Positions 1 through 11,560 of a stretch of 64,000 bases of DNA are shown here, piece by piece (position 1 is the stretch's first letter; each line of letters opens with the position of its first letter). Under the pieces are notes generated by a model. It worked only from the letters and a program-made list of their open reading frames with translations, searched no databases and was not told the origin of the DNA. Made by a program: the position numbers and the translations under genes. This stretch comes from Doryteuthis pealeii (Eukaryota; Mollusca; Cephalopoda; Myopsida; Loliginidae): positions 76,981,796 to 77,045,795 of the forward strand of contig CM042150.1 of assembly GCA_023376005.1 (NCBI GenBank), written 5' to 3'.

Positions 1-253
1 AAACAAGCTTCACCTTTTCCTCCTCTTCTTCATCAAACAATACCGACTGAACAGTGTTCCAAGAATTAAGTGCATTAAAACGAATCGAATTATGCCCAAA
101 ACTAACCGTGTTGATGATAGAAAAATGCTGCTCAGAAACCAATGGTAGTAATCGCACTTTAAATGTATTGTACACTATAATAAATAAATACAGCTCTTAC
201 ACAAGTAATTGAACACTTTATTCTCATTTCTCAAATACTAACAAAATATTAAC
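1..253. other. AT-rich non-coding start of window
   Basis: No open frame, splice-site pair or recognisable repeat is visible before the first microsatellite. Confidence 0.6.
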
Positions 254-317
<64 letters not shown>

Positions 318-335
318 TGTGTCTGTGTCTGTGTA
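254..335. repeat. Compound (TA)n(GT)n microsatellite
   Basis: About 12 TA units run straight into about 19 GT units, then three imperfect GTGTCT units. It reads as a Tyr/His/Ile-rich frame on the minus strand, which is an artefact of the repeat. Confidence 0.97.
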
Positions 336-1700
336 TAGTTTAAACGCTACCTTAATACAGTAAAAACAGCACATAGCTGCAATGATTTTGTTGGCAAAAT
401 AGCATTCAAATATCTTTTGAGAATAAAGCAATTTCCAATCTATTTTGCAAATTCAATAGTGTAGAGTCCGAATTTGCACTTGCCTCGTTAATTACGATTT
501 CTCAATAAACATAAATATCTAATGCAAATTAAATCAATTATTTATTTATTTATTTATGAATCAATGAATCAAACTTAAAATATCTATTCATTTATTGATA
601 ATTATGATATAAATTCTATAAATAGTACGTGGTCCGAACTTAATGACCGCCAAATGTGTCCTTTGAGTAATGTACAAACATACCAGTACTTTATTTACTG
701 TTCTATTTTGGTTTAGACGATTTTGCGATTGAATCTTTCAAAACATAGAGAACGCTTCAAACACAAAATAGCTATTTTAAGTTTGATTCATTCATTCATT
801 CATAGATAAATAAATAAAATAAAATAAAATAAAAGAATAAACAAAAAAACAAAAAACAAGGAAATAAAAGATTGTTTGGGTTCGACTACCAACGGCTGAC
901 AGAGGAACAGAACAATATTTTATATCTTATGTCTAGCTTTTGTGAAGAGTGGCCAGTAGAAAGAAGTGTTTACTGCCCTTTTTCACTGATTTCCTCACAG
1001 TTCTTCACGTTTCAATAAGTCTTCAATTTTCTGTCATTTTTAATTAATTTATAAGCTTTTAATATTTCCTTTTACTTTGAACTGAGTCAAACGCACACAT
1101 TCCCAACTTAGCACAATTACAGTAATAATTACCCATGCGTCGCTTCAATTAATTTGTATTTTGGCATTTTGTATTTGTCTTGTTTACGTCTAAACCCATT
1201 TTACCCCAGTTTCTATTGTCTAGGCAAGTTAACTGAACTGACTTCACCTACGCAAACAATGCCAGAGCGTAAAGATATCTTGAATGATTTTCGTAATCGA
1301 ACTTGCTAACAGACGATTGGGCAATGCTACACAGAGGAGAACGCTTGTTCCATATTCCATCAAATTTGTTATACAAACAAATATACAAGTTCGGTAGACT
1401 AAATTAATAATTGATTGATTGATTTTAATGACATGTCAACCTGTCTAGATTCATTTGCCTTCATTTGCCTTCACATTGGTTGGTAAGTTTTTTACACAAT
1501 ACGAATAATTTAAAAAAAAGTTCTATTTGACCCAGAGATAGGACCCTAACAAATACTCAAATCCGTGTAATAGGGGCAATTAACTCGGTTGGTTGGATTT
1601 TAAGGCATGTCAAACATTGGGTTATTTTATGCCGAATACGTTTTTGTTTTGTCCATTGTTGTTGGGTATTCAAGGTTTTTTATATACACAATTCTAAACT
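336..1700. other. Gene-free AT-rich stretch with short tandem runs and module fragments
   Basis: No coding signal. It holds a short TTTA run near 540-556, an ATTC/AAAT run near 785-830, and two copies of the recurrent 3' module: partial near 1425-1450, and near 1595-1640 reading TAAGGCATGTCAAAC followed by GGGTTATTTTATGCC. Confidence 0.6.
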
Positions 1701-2010
1701 CATTTTTGTATCTATTTAACCCATAGATGAGAGCCTTACAGGTACTGCCTCTCCGAGTCAGGGTGGACCTAGGAGTAATGACAATGAAGGGGTATTTCAC
1801 ACTCCTTAGAGCTCCAGAATTGGAACCTCACCATCAGATGCAGTTTAGCGTCATACCCAGTACAGTAAGACCCCCAGCCACCACATTCTAGCACATATAT
1901 GGTAAAAAGCGTTGGGTGGCAATGAATGGGTACTCTACATTCCCTAGATATCGTGGACTGGAGCCTCACCACCAAATGTATTTTTGTATAATACTCAGAA
2001 CATTTTTGAG
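1700..2010 (-). repeat. Interspersed family R, two related units
   Basis: Two diverged units about 143 bp apart (near 1772-1862 and 1915-2000) each read roughly as TGACAATGAAGGGGTA, then a TGGAACCTCACCATCAGA-like block. The same block occurs in reverse orientation at 16840-17065 and 26905-27135, and weakly at 62990-63200. The two latter minus-type copies are followed by the recurrent CATTAAATAACC-like module. No tRNA or 5S head was recognised. The open frame on the minus strand here is a by-product. Confidence 0.7.
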
Positions 2011-2384
2011 TTGTGGGTCTTAACTATCTATTTACAAACCTTGTCGATAGGGCGTTGTGCAATATGTATGCATACAAGAACAAACAGGACCAACTTTTCT
2101 TTAGTATTATAGATTGTTTTCTAATTGCTTTGATAGTTTTGTTTTCGTACTAACCACAAAAGACAGAATACTGTGGCAGCTTATTCTTATGATTTCAGAC
2201 ATTCAACGTTTTGTACAATGATAAGAAATGTCAGTTCCACGAACAGAAGATACGGTCAATAACTTTTTCAAACATCTGAGAAATTGAAATTCATAAAGAA
2301 ATGAAATTTCATTTTAAAATTCCAAAAACCAATACAAAACATTTCATCAGAGAAACTAAAGTTTGGTTTCTTTGTATGCTTACT

Positions 2385-2450
2385 TTTAATCTAATGTTAG
2401 ATTTAATCAACTGTTAAAAATCGATATCCTTTCTCTTTTTGTATAGCAAT
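2385..2450. repeat. Duplicated segment shared with 9870-9930
   Basis: Both loci contain AGATTTAATCAA(C/A)TGTTAAAAAT followed a few bases later by ATATCCTTTCTCTTTTTGTAT. Upstream, both also have an ACATTTCATCAGA motif, though in different positions, so this is a broken interspersed repeat of unknown type. Confidence 0.6.
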
Positions 2451-2451
2451 T

Positions 2452-2672
2452 GTTCTCTTTGTTTAATGGCATATCAACCTTCGTGGGTTATTTAATGCCA
2501 AAGCAATCCTTATAGAAGAACAACTTATAGATGGAATGGTCCAAGCCTTTACCAAAGGTATTAGTCCGAAAGTGAAAGTATTACCGCGACTAGAGTTCAA
2601 ACGCGCTTACAACGATGTTGCTGTCCAGCGCGTTAGCCACTACGCCAAGGAAACTCTCCTCACAAAGAAACT
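2452..2672 (-). mobile_element. tRNA-derived SINE, type B
   Basis: Read on the minus strand, it starts with a tRNA-like head (GGCGTAGTGGCTAACGCGC resembling an A box; GTTTGAACTC resembling a B box near 2598-2608). A body with ACTAATACCTTTGGTAAAGG follows, and it ends in the module GGCATTAAATAACC...TTGATATGCCATTAAAC. The plus-strand sister is at 47913-48110. The positive-strand ORF at 2536-2805 overlaps this SINE and is not a gene. Confidence 0.75.
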
Positions 2673-2679
2673 AATTATT

Positions 2680-3610
2680 CATGGATACAGGGAATACTCA
2701 GTCTCAATTTATAATAGTATAAACTATGTGTCGGAAAAAGTTAATTTAATAATTTTCAGAATCGGTTGCGCGAACTTGAAAGGAGACTTTACTGTAAATG
2801 TGTAAACAAACTCTGCAATGAGGGTTAATCAGTCGCCACTGAAACGTTTTGAAGGAATTTGGGGTCAGAACAATATCGAGATTGTTGTTGCATTTGCCAA
2901 GACAGAAATTAACAATGAATAAAACCTTAATTTTCTTCAAAATAATCGCCTTGGCATTCAACACACTAATTCCAATGAGTTTTTTTATTAGTAGGAGCAC
3001 CTATGAAAATAACTAAAAAAATGTCCTCCACATCCTTAAATTTAACCTGAAATGAATTATTTTCTATGAAAGGTCACACGGAACTATCACTGCTAAGGTG
3101 AATGATAAACTTACATAATCCTTTGTTTCGCTTAAAGTTTCTGACCAAAAGTATTGAGACTGCTTGTCAAAAAATGTCAAGAATAGGCACTGACTTGTGA
3201 AGACTTTTCCAGACGCTGTTAATTTTTAATTAAAAAAAAAAAAGAAAAGATTAAAGCCGTATTAGTATGTTCCGAGGACGCCTCTTATCCTGTGAACGTC
3301 ACATTCACAGCAAATATACTTGTTTTGCTTGAAATGTGGACATTCGTTCTTTACAGAAATCATTCAAATAAAAAAAGGCTTTTAGGGGATGATTCAATGA
3401 TTTACCGACGTTTTAAACTTGAGCGGGAATCTATTCAAAGCGGTTCCCGTTCTTGAGGGTCTTTAGGAAGTTAAACTCATTCGAAAATATCGGACGTGTG
3501 TGTGTGTTGTAAAGAAATCTGGAAGACTTGCATGTTTGCTTCCTAGGGATTCCTCGTGGAAACCTATTTTGTGTCACACATCCTGTTACCGCGTTTAAGA
3601 TGGATTAGTA
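2680..3610. other. Gene-free stretch with a possible Tc1-like end
   Basis: No coding signal. Near 3141-3175, GACCAAAAGTATTGAGACTG resembles the subterminal sequence of Tc1/mariner elements, but no partner inverted repeat was found, so this is only a hint. Confidence 0.4.
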
Positions 3611-3613
3611 CAT

Positions 3614-3648
3614 TTTCTCACTTCTCGACCTTTTTGGCTGAAAAGCAC
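3614..3648 (+). pseudogene. U2 snRNA-like 5' end (relic or snRNA-headed repeat)
   Basis: CACTTCTCGACCTTTTTGGCT matches the conserved 5' end of U2 snRNA (CGCTTCTCGGCCTTTTGGCT) except for a G-to-A change, one extra T and the second base. The following Sm-site and stem-loop regions are not recognisable, so this is not a functional U2 gene. It is either a truncated pseudogene or the head of an snRNA-derived SINE; such SINEs are known in other animals. Confidence 0.45.
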
Positions 3649-3659
3649 AACATCTTAAG

Positions 3660-5110
3660 ATCCCATCTATGAGTCAAATAGATTGTTTAAAAATGACTCA
3701 CAAAAAACAGGACAAGGTGATCCTCCACTGAAAAAAATCCTCTTAAGAAACATTTACACAAAATGTGTAAATATGAACGTACAATAAACGCAATTTATAA
3801 CATCTAGGAAGAGAAATAACACTAAACGAATTGCATGCAGTTAACATCATTCAAATGACAGGGTCAACCTCTGATGAGGAATACTGACTTAACTTAATTA
3901 TTTAAATCACCATTCCTAAGTGAGGGGATGCGCATAAACCACTACACTGTGTCAAATTTACATTCGTCGAGTGGTAGATGAACAAAGATTTTCATCTATT
4001 TGGTCGACAGTAAAATTACGATGTCTATTCCCAGGAAGTTCCCACAAAAACAGACCCCCCCATTAAATTTAAGGCTAGGATCAGTAAAAAAAGTTCGAGA
4101 GACCTAGATAATTCTTGTCTCTACCAGGAAGCACCTTAGAGGCTTAACTCCAAACCTAATTTTGTGACATGTTCGTCTTCGTAGGAAGAAGAATAAATAC
4201 CCCCTTTCTCTCAGGAGCATTTTTAAAAAAGAATACTTCTGATTGAACTTTTGGCCGTCTGCAATTTTCGAGAAGATGGTGCCTGGAGGTGTTTCCATTT
4301 TTCAGACATAACGTCGCCACTTACTAATGAATTGACTCACAAAGTTCAGTTAATTGGAACAAAGTGAGAAACGTGCAGTTTTATCATCGTCTGTATATTG
4401 ATACACTTATACATGTCATTCGTGTGTGTCCCACGTAGAAAGAGAGCATATATTTAATATCCACAAACAAGAAAAGAAAAATAAGAAACATGTCTTCCTT
4501 CTAATTTCCCTCACCTGATACCCCACTCTCTGCAAGACTTTACGTTCAGACGTCTACTGCCATTACACGAAATGTTCACACTTTTTCTAGTTAAGAAAAA
4601 TAAAAATAACTACTCTCTCGCTAATTTAGCCCGGATTCACCAAATTTTCTATAAATTATTTGGAAAAGAAATAAAGAAGATGTCTTTCAGGTGTTTTTAG
4701 AAGGGTAATGAGTCAAAATAAGATTGCTGACTGGTTTCACGGCATCTTAATTCTTATCGGGTTATCTAATTCTGAAGTCAGTCTTTTTGTGTAAACAAAT
4801 ATATTTTCAAGGAAATAATCATTTTTAAATAATTATAGCTTCAAATATCTATTCATAATACAATTAATATTCACACAATCATATGGTTTCAAGTAACAAT
4901 TCCTATTTATTTGTTTTCCCAAATTTATATAGTTTCAAGTATTACTATCTAATATTAGTAAACTGTACACGATTATATGGTGTCAATTATTTCTAGTAAT
5001 TATTAATATGGTTACAAGTAACTAATAATAAAACCCTTTGTAAACAATTAAAGCTTAAAGTAATTATTCTTGATATAAATAATTTGCTCAGAGTTTTAAG
5101 ATTCAGCTAT
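3660..5110. other. Gene-free AT-rich stretch
   Basis: No exon-like frame with splice sites. The minus-strand frame near 4104-4298 has no recognisable domain. Nothing else stands out. Confidence 0.5.
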
Positions 5111-5114
5111 ATCT

Positions 5115-5285
5115 ACTAGAGGCAGACCCGACCTACTGTTTTAACCAGTAGCTGGTAGGAGTGAAGAAGAGATAGATTCGTGCTTTTCGAAAGGACATTA
5201 GCAAGTGAAATACAAACCGCTGCGTCCATGATTTGAACACTTCAAGTTCATTTCCTTACGATGATAACCATTACGCACCCACGTA
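5115..5285 (-). mobile_element. tRNA-derived SINE, type A (5' part)
   Basis: On the minus strand, GGGTGCGTAATGGTTATCAT starts a tRNA-like head with a B-box-like GTTCAAATCATGG. The type A body (TTTCACTT...CTAAT) and a TAGCTACTGG-like block follow. The 3' portion and TA tail are missing. Confidence 0.65.
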
Positions 5286-5289
5286 TCTA

Positions 5290-5950
5290 CACCATAATTA
5301 TGTTGCGAATTGATTAAAAATTGCTTGATTCGCTAAGATAAATCAAAGCTATTGCTTTCAAAATTTATGTTATTTTACTCGGACTTAAGTGACACATTTA
5401 GTGGCAATTAAGCTTGCTCGTTATCTAGTCACTATCTATAGAATTTTCCTAATGATAATTTACAAAAAATGAATAAGTGAAAGCACGCTATAATAGTTAC
5501 ATTCTCCTTATTTGCTGCTATATATTTTATCTTCTATTATGTGCTGTGTCATATCGTGTTCTCTTCGGGTTGGGGACATGTTCATATCGAGGGACTGTAT
5601 CTCTCCGCTTCCATCTTAATTCTTATAAATCAGTAACACGGACACTTGAATTATGTACACATGATTTTATTACACTGATTTCATCATAACTAGTCGCGTG
5701 GGAGAAATCAGCACAGGCAAAATGTGCATCTGAACACTACGGCTGTCCGATTCTCAATTAATTAATTTTCTCTGGGTCCATACGATCACGTGTTCCTTCA
5801 AAGCCAATCAGAGAGGCTCGCCCAGATGATCCTGGGATGAAGGCTGCTGCCATTCAAACTATATGAACATTTATCCGGTACTGTGTGATTTTCCAGTTTT
5901 AAAAAATAATTATATATATATATATTTGTTTTATATATTTTTATATGATA
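5290..5950. other. Gene-free stretch
   Basis: No recognisable gene. Around 5800-5860 the base composition becomes more even (AGCCAATCAGAGAGGCTCGCC), like part of a SINE body, but no head or tail could be assigned. Confidence 0.4.
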
Positions 5951-5954
<4 letters not shown>

Positions 5955-5987
<33 letters not shown>

Positions 5988-6057
5988 TATACTATATATA
6001 CATATATATTATTTTTTATTATATATTAATTTCTAATTGCCTCCAGGTATATTTTGT

Positions 6058-6117
<60 letters not shown>
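5955..6117. repeat. Two (TA)n tracts
   Basis: TA runs at about 5955-5983 and 6060-6117 (about 29 units), separated by AT-rich sequence containing TTCTAATTGCCTCCAGGT. A related TTTTGAATTGCCTCCCAGGT follows the second tract, so a TA-tailed unit may be duplicated. Confidence 0.95.
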
Positions 6118-6119
<2 letters not shown>

Positions 6120-6569
6120 TATCTTATATTAATTTTGAATTGCCTCCCAGGTGAAATTGTAGTGATCGGAGCAAGCGTGAACGATGCCTGCCTCACTATA
6201 TTATATATTATATTATATTATAATGAAATGCTATTTCACCAAGCGAAAATCTCTTTCTGATCAGTTTTCTGCGTAACATCAACATACAAGCACATATATC
6301 ATACCATCATAATCTCGTTCTTTTGAAGTGTGTTAACTCCTCTTATTTCTATTTATCAGAGTAAAGATAAAAGTTATCAGATATCATAATTGGTGCATAC
6401 AAAAACACAGTCTAGAAAATCCCAACGGCCAAAATATCACTCGCAATATTTTTCGTTTCAAATTACAATCAGCTTGTTCGATTTAACGTCAGAGAATGAA
6501 TTATTTTCTATTCGCATTTCTTTCTCATTAATTTAATTTGGCCAGTATTCATCGCCAGTATTTAATCCG

Positions 6570-6715
6570 TCGTTGCTGCGGTTAATAAGCACAAATCAAG
6601 AATAAAGAACAAACTCTTAGCAAGACTCGAACACACATCTTTCTTTGCCTAGATTTGAAGCTTGGTTATCTGTGCCAGCTATTTTACCCACGAGGCTATG
6701 AGATTAATTGGTAAG
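6570..6715 (-). mobile_element. tRNA-like SINE head, decayed
   Basis: On the minus strand, TAGCCTCGTGGGTAAAATAG (A-box region) is followed about 55 bases later by GTGTTCGAGTCTTGC (B-box-like). This fits a tRNA-derived SINE head, but the body cannot be matched to the other families here. Confidence 0.5.
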
Positions 6716-6884
6716 ATGAGACGTTTAATTCACGGCTATAAATCATTCAGTATAACATTACCGATTATACGGACGCCATGTTTGTTTTTATTGCTTTTGA
6801 AACACTAATAGTGCAAACAGAATTTTGTTTATGCATAATCTTAGATGAAGAGTTGTCAGTTATTTTACTCTGGCGGTTTGTTTC

Positions 6885-7195
6885 ACACTAGTTTTAACTG
6901 GAGGTTTTTCACTGAAGTTGGAGAGCAAATCTCCCCATGACTCTCCTAAGCATTCTAGTTTATCTTAACAGTGATGTGGTCTGGATGTTCTCGATATTTT
7001 CTCTAATCATTATTTCCTCCATTCTCTTTTTCAGGCCTTTGGGGATCGTGCTAAGGCCCCCACTACAATTGGTATCACCGTCACTAACATGTTCCACAGC
7101 CTTTTCATCTCTCTGGCAATATTCCGGCAATTGGCCAACTTTAACTTTATTTTATTTTCCCTCTATGTTCACTGGAACAGCAAAATCCATTAGAT
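6885..7195 (-). pseudogene. LINE relic, C-terminal (restriction-like-endonuclease-type) region, copy b
   Basis: The minus strand translates in pieces to a well-known non-LTR retrotransposon C-terminus: MDFAVPVNIE (near 7163-7191), then REMKRLWNM, VTVIPIVVGAL (near 7051-7084), a frameshift, KGLKKRMEEI and LLR*TRMLRRV. These blocks are, from recall, those of the PD-(D/E)XK nuclease found after the RT domain in R2/CRE-type LINEs. At least one frameshift and several stops make it dead. The plus-strand ORF at 6937-7197 is its shadow. Confidence 0.75.
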
Positions 7196-7229
7196 AACAA
7201 GTTCTTTTTTTAATTTTGATAATTAACAC

Positions 7230-7740
7230 TTGGTCAGCTGTAAATTATGGTTTTTCACTAGAGTGAGTGATATTAAGTCTTCTCAGGTCTACAGGATTCT
7301 TCTAAGTATTCTGGCCAAATTTATTTGTCCAGTTCTTCAACTTCTTTCACTCGGCGGTCTGGTGAACAGAAAAACCAACTAAATGGCAGGTTATTTTATT
7401 CTTGTTAATAAATATTAGGTCTGATTTTCTGGCCGATATTGGGTAACCCTTTTTTTTTATCTAAAAGTCCCAGAGAATATAATACGTTTCATTTTCAAGG
7501 AAAAATTCTGGTTTGTTCATAGACTATTTGTTAATATGGTAAAATTTCAATTTATTACCCAATTCCCAGTGAATCACCTTCAGACACATTTTTGCTCGTT
7601 CTTATATTGTTTTATGTTCGTTTGCTGCATTCATCTCTATCACCGTATTGCCTAAACTTGCTATTCTCCTGTGTATTATCAATTTTTATTATCATTTTTG
7701 TTGTAGTTGTTGTTGCTGTTTTTGATTTTGACAGTTATTT
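7230..7740 (-). pseudogene. LINE relic, same family, copy a (internally deleted)
   Basis: Minus-strand translation gives DSLGIGNKLKFYHINK, then MNKPEFFLENE (near 7480-7530), then CHLVGFSV (near 7340-7390), and soon after LARILRRIL (near 7275-7325). In this family, as I recall it, the CHLVDFAVP and ARILRR blocks are more than 80 residues apart, so an internal deletion is inferred. It lies directly upstream of copy b in the same orientation, so the two are tandem insertions or a duplication. Its upstream half is also present at 44330-44590. Confidence 0.7.
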
Positions 7741-7749
7741 GTTTCATCT

Positions 7750-9460
7750 TTTAAATGTTTGTTGCTTTTATCGTAAATCACTCAGGTTGTTATTTCTCCG
7801 ATAGTGAAGAACAGTTTTTGTCTCATTTGCTGAAAAAGATTATTTAAAAAAAATCATACTTGTTGATACATATAAGATGCGTCTGGTTTCCAATGTAAAT
7901 TGACTTTTAATTGTTTCCAATTTTGATTTAATTGGACAATTACGTTGAAATCCAAAGCAAATCTATTAGATTCATTAAAAAAGCATATTGTTTACGTGCA
8001 TCGTATTTTTATCTCTTTTGGTATGTGTGTACCGGGCAAATATTTATAACAATTAGTCTGATGCACTGAAAGTGTTTCTTGTAAACAAATATTGAGAGGA
8101 AAAATAGTATTTAAAATACTAGCTGAAAACCTGCGCTACATGTGGAATTTTGGACTGGTAACACTATATTGTCTTTACGAGGGTTTATGGATTAATAATT
8201 GTGGCAGAAAAGTTAATGTTTATGGCCCCATGGTTGCTATTGCTTGTCGTATAAGCTGTTTATATATTGTTTTTCTGTTAAGAAAAATCACAGAAGAGAA
8301 TTCATGGAACAAAATACATTATTTTGGCTTCAAAGAAATTGTCAGCTAAATGTTTAATTTATACAATTAAACAAAATAGGTAAAAATGCATTTTAAGTAA
8401 CCTAATGGATACTAAGTTAGGGTCCAGTTCATAATTATTCTTATATTGTCTCTTGAACCCCTAAAATAAAATAGGAATAATTTACATTGTTTTCAAAAAC
8501 TATCATACTAAAAAAGATATCCTTGTCGAAAATATAAAAAGTTGATGGCCATAGCCCTAGAAGTTCTTGAGTGACGTGATAAGAGACGGACAAAACAAAA
8601 TACATTGCGGTAAGATAGACATGAACTATAAAGCATTGAATTGTTTATCTCAAACTAAACGCGGTGTGAAGGTTGGCTTGGCCAAGTTGTTTATAATGCA
8701 AGATTTAGTATTTTACAGATGATCTTTTATACAGATTAAAAATCATGTCATTTAAATCAAGACCAAAAATATGGAAACACTCATTTCTTTACAACTGATT
8801 CTTTCGTACATTTTTATAAGAATCAATTTGTGTGTGTTCATTTGTTCACCTGATTAAGCTGTCTAAATCAATTAAAAATAAGTTTTTAATATGATTGAAA
8901 CAACGTAATTTTTTAGAATAGAATTTTCTACATAATCTATATCAGATTTGCAAGACAAAATATTTGATAGGAAAAAAAGTATATGAATGAAATTAAAATG
9001 CAAAGTAAAGGGAAAGGGAAATTTTCATGAAAATAGTGAATTACTGACTTTAATGGTTGCAGTTTGTAATTGCAACAAGGTAAACTTAATAGTAGAAATA
9101 GGAAAGTCATTATGGTGGAAAATAATTTTAAAAAGATTAAATAAAGTTATCCTGACGATACAAAGTAAGGAACTTGCTTAGCACTACTCTTACATTGCAA
9201 ATCAAACATATCATTAAGAACTTTTCAAAAACTATGTGTAAACAAAGTATTATTTACTATGATTATTAATGTTTGATAGGAATACTTGGAACCATTTAAC
9301 TGTATGCAAATTAATTGTATTAATATGAACTTGAAGCTACAAATAAACCAAACCTTGCACATTTGATAGATTTAATACGGAACTCCTTCACTGTTTCCAT
9401 AAACTAGTGCCATGTCTTGGACAAGAATAGTCTGTTGGAATCCATCCCTCTCCAGGTCTA
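7750..9460. other. Gene-free stretch with possible Tc1/mariner debris
   Basis: No convincing exon. GACCAAAAATATGGAAACAC near 8761 resembles a Tc1-type terminal region. Near 9388-9450, TTTCCATAAACTAGTGCCAT and TTGGAATCCATCC resemble blocks I associate with Tc1 element flanks. No transposase frame was found. Confidence 0.35.
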
Positions 9461-9462
9461 TA

Positions 9463-9685
9463 AAAAGTTTGAATTCTGAGATTTCCTTCCCCTAGACTGG
9501 TTACCTTACCAAGGTTACAGAGATAACTTTGTCCTACTATTTCACCCATGAGAGAGAATAGTTAGATTCATACTTGATATAATTCAGGGCTATTAGCGGG
9601 AAGTGAAATGCAAACAGTTCCGTTAAGGATTTGAACTCTGGTAGCCAAATCTACTTCCTACAACAATAATAGACGCCACAAGCGT
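9463..9685 (-). mobile_element. tRNA-derived SINE, type A
   Basis: On the minus strand, a tRNA-like head (GACGCTTGTGGCGTCTATTA...GAGTTCAAATCCTTA) is followed by the type A body, the GGTAAATAG-like block, AACCTTGGTAAGG and CTCAGAATTCAAAC. The TA tail is lost. Confidence 0.75.
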
Positions 9686-9869
9686 CTAAAATCCAAAACT
9701 ACTAAATATTTCTTAAAAATAGGACCTTGACTAGTCTCATATGAATTTAAATAATAAAGAAAAAGAATTCAGAACAAATCTATCAAAGAAGGACTTTACT
9801 TACAACTACGTCAACATAATCTTTATAAAAGAGCGAAAAGCAGATACGTTAGGCTTACTGTTAATTTAA

Positions 9870-10110
9870 TGGCAGATTTAATCAAATGTTAAAAATTTCT
9901 TGAAAATGATATCCTTTCTCTTTTTGTATTGTGAATAAACATCGTAAACATTTAGAAATTGTGGTAAACATTGCACTTCCTAACATTTCATCAGAAAAAG
10001 TATTCATTGATTCTTATCTGATGCTCGTATCACTGCGAAGGAACGGGAAAAAGTTCTCGTCCCGACCAAGTAGAAAATAATCTAAAGCTTTGAAATATGC
10101 ATGCGATTCC
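9870..10110. repeat. Interspersed family F and duplicated 5' block
   Basis: The first 60 bp match 2385-2450. Near 10030-10110, GAAGGAACGGGAAAAAGTTC then TCGTCCCGACCAAGTAGAAA and ATAATCTAAAG match 12615-12675, where the copy reads TCTCGCCCTGACCAAGAAGA and ATGATCTAAA. A shorter match (CTTGCCCTGACCAAACAATA) is at about 53646. The type is unknown. Confidence 0.6.
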
Positions 10111-10539
10111 ATACATTCATCCACTTGATCAGCGACACTGTCTCATTGTTTCCCAAGATTTGTCTCCTTAAAAATCCAAGAGAAAAGATAATAAACCTCT
10201 TTAAAAATGGGCTATTTATTTGCTTGTTTGGGCCGATAACTTTTCAATGCTGCCTTAGACTATTGACTAAATTTCTATTTGTATTTTCAATATATTTTTG
10301 TATGGTACATTTTGATGCGTATTGTTTTTGGGAATACCCTCTTTTACACATAAGTATAAATGAATATATTTTGTTACACAGACTGTTTACAAAAGAAACA
10401 GACAATTAGAAACTTTACTAAATTTAAGAAAATGTTATTCGCGATACACAGTTTTGTAGAGAAACCCATACACATATACTTTTCTTAGTGGTAATTATAT
10501 ATAAATATATATACATATTCTTAATGTTAACTTTGTATG

Positions 10540-10540
<1 letters not shown>
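10110..10540. other. Gene-free AT-rich stretch
   Basis: The 102-codon open frame at 10101-10409 is AT-driven, rich in Phe, Ile and Leu, and has no recognisable domain or splice context. It is not called a gene. Confidence 0.5.

Positions 10541-10541
<1 letters not shown>

Positions 10542-10594
<53 letters not shown>
10542..10594. repeat. (TA)n microsatellite
   Basis: About 26 TA units. The flanking sequences TCTTAATGTTAACTTTGTAT and TCTTAATGGTAACTTTTCAT on either side are near copies, so the tract interrupts a small tandem unit. Confidence 0.95.
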
Positions 10595-10596
<2 letters not shown>

Positions 10597-10599
10597 TAA

Positions 10600-11445
10600 T
10601 GGTAACTTTTCATAGGTGTGTGTATTTGGGTGCTATGACTCCCTTGTGTCAATGGGTTTAAGAGGTCGGCAAAAATAAGATAGATCGATAGATATGAACA
10701 GACTGTAGATGTAATTCAAAGATTCGTTGAATTTGAAGCACCGGATCAGTCTGTTCGCCTGTCCCTTTGATAGTCGTTTCTCGTGTGACTCCAATCATTT
10801 AAAAATTGCTTGAAATGAATATTAAGAACTTGATCTTCTATCTTTGATTTTCTTTCTTTTTTTTAGACGTAGCTATTCCCTGAATATTTTGGTAGCACCA
10901 TATAAAAAGGCAAACAATAATATTTGAAATTGCTTTCTACATCGCAATCAAATTTTCCCTTTTCAATAATTGCTACCTTTTCTATGTTTATTAATTCCTT
11001 TTTGCTTCCTTGTTTTACTTATATGTTTTTAGTACAGTAATTATTAGAATTGTCTATGGAGAAATACCTGAATATTGATTTTATTTCACTTCACACTTTG
11101 ATTTTTAATCAATTGGTATATTTATTTACTGTGACAATATAAACAAACATTTCATATAGAATATTTTTCAAAGTGTCAAAGGAAGTTTAAAACCAATACT
11201 TTTATATTCGCAATGTACCTTAAAGCAAATAAACCTGCAGTCAACGATGATTTGGGAAGATATATTGTTTATCACAGTTCAAAGAACAAACTTGTTTTAT
11301 CTATTAGACGTTTTCAGAAAGGGAACAGTATTTGATGTATTGTTACCGATATTGATTTGTATCTTCACTTTTTATAGAATTTTTGCTCATCTACTATTTT
11401 TGTGTTCGTGATACATAATAGAAACAATACACGAAACAAGGAACA
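10600..11445. other. Gene-free AT-rich stretch
   Basis: No coding signal, no SINE head and no repeat matched elsewhere in the window. Confidence 0.5.
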
Positions 11446-11447
11446 GA

Positions 11448-11449
<2 letters not shown>

Positions 11450-11502
<53 letters not shown>
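11450..11502. repeat. (TA)n microsatellite
   Basis: About 26 TA units, about 60 bp before the foldback element at 11561. Confidence 0.95.
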
Positions 11503-11506
<4 letters not shown>

Positions 11507-11560
11507 TATGTAAACAAACAATGTGTTTATTTGATATGGCTTTTTAGCCGACAATTCTTG

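Noticed and set aside
249..431. Short frame with His-Thr and Ile-Tyr runs
   Set aside because: It is a translation of the (TA)n(GT)n microsatellite. The same reason removes the similar frames near 6054, 21017-21327, 22032-22346, 26297, 29000, 29431, 32479, 40536, 42024-42613, 53212-53470, 55265-55863 and 60797-61088.
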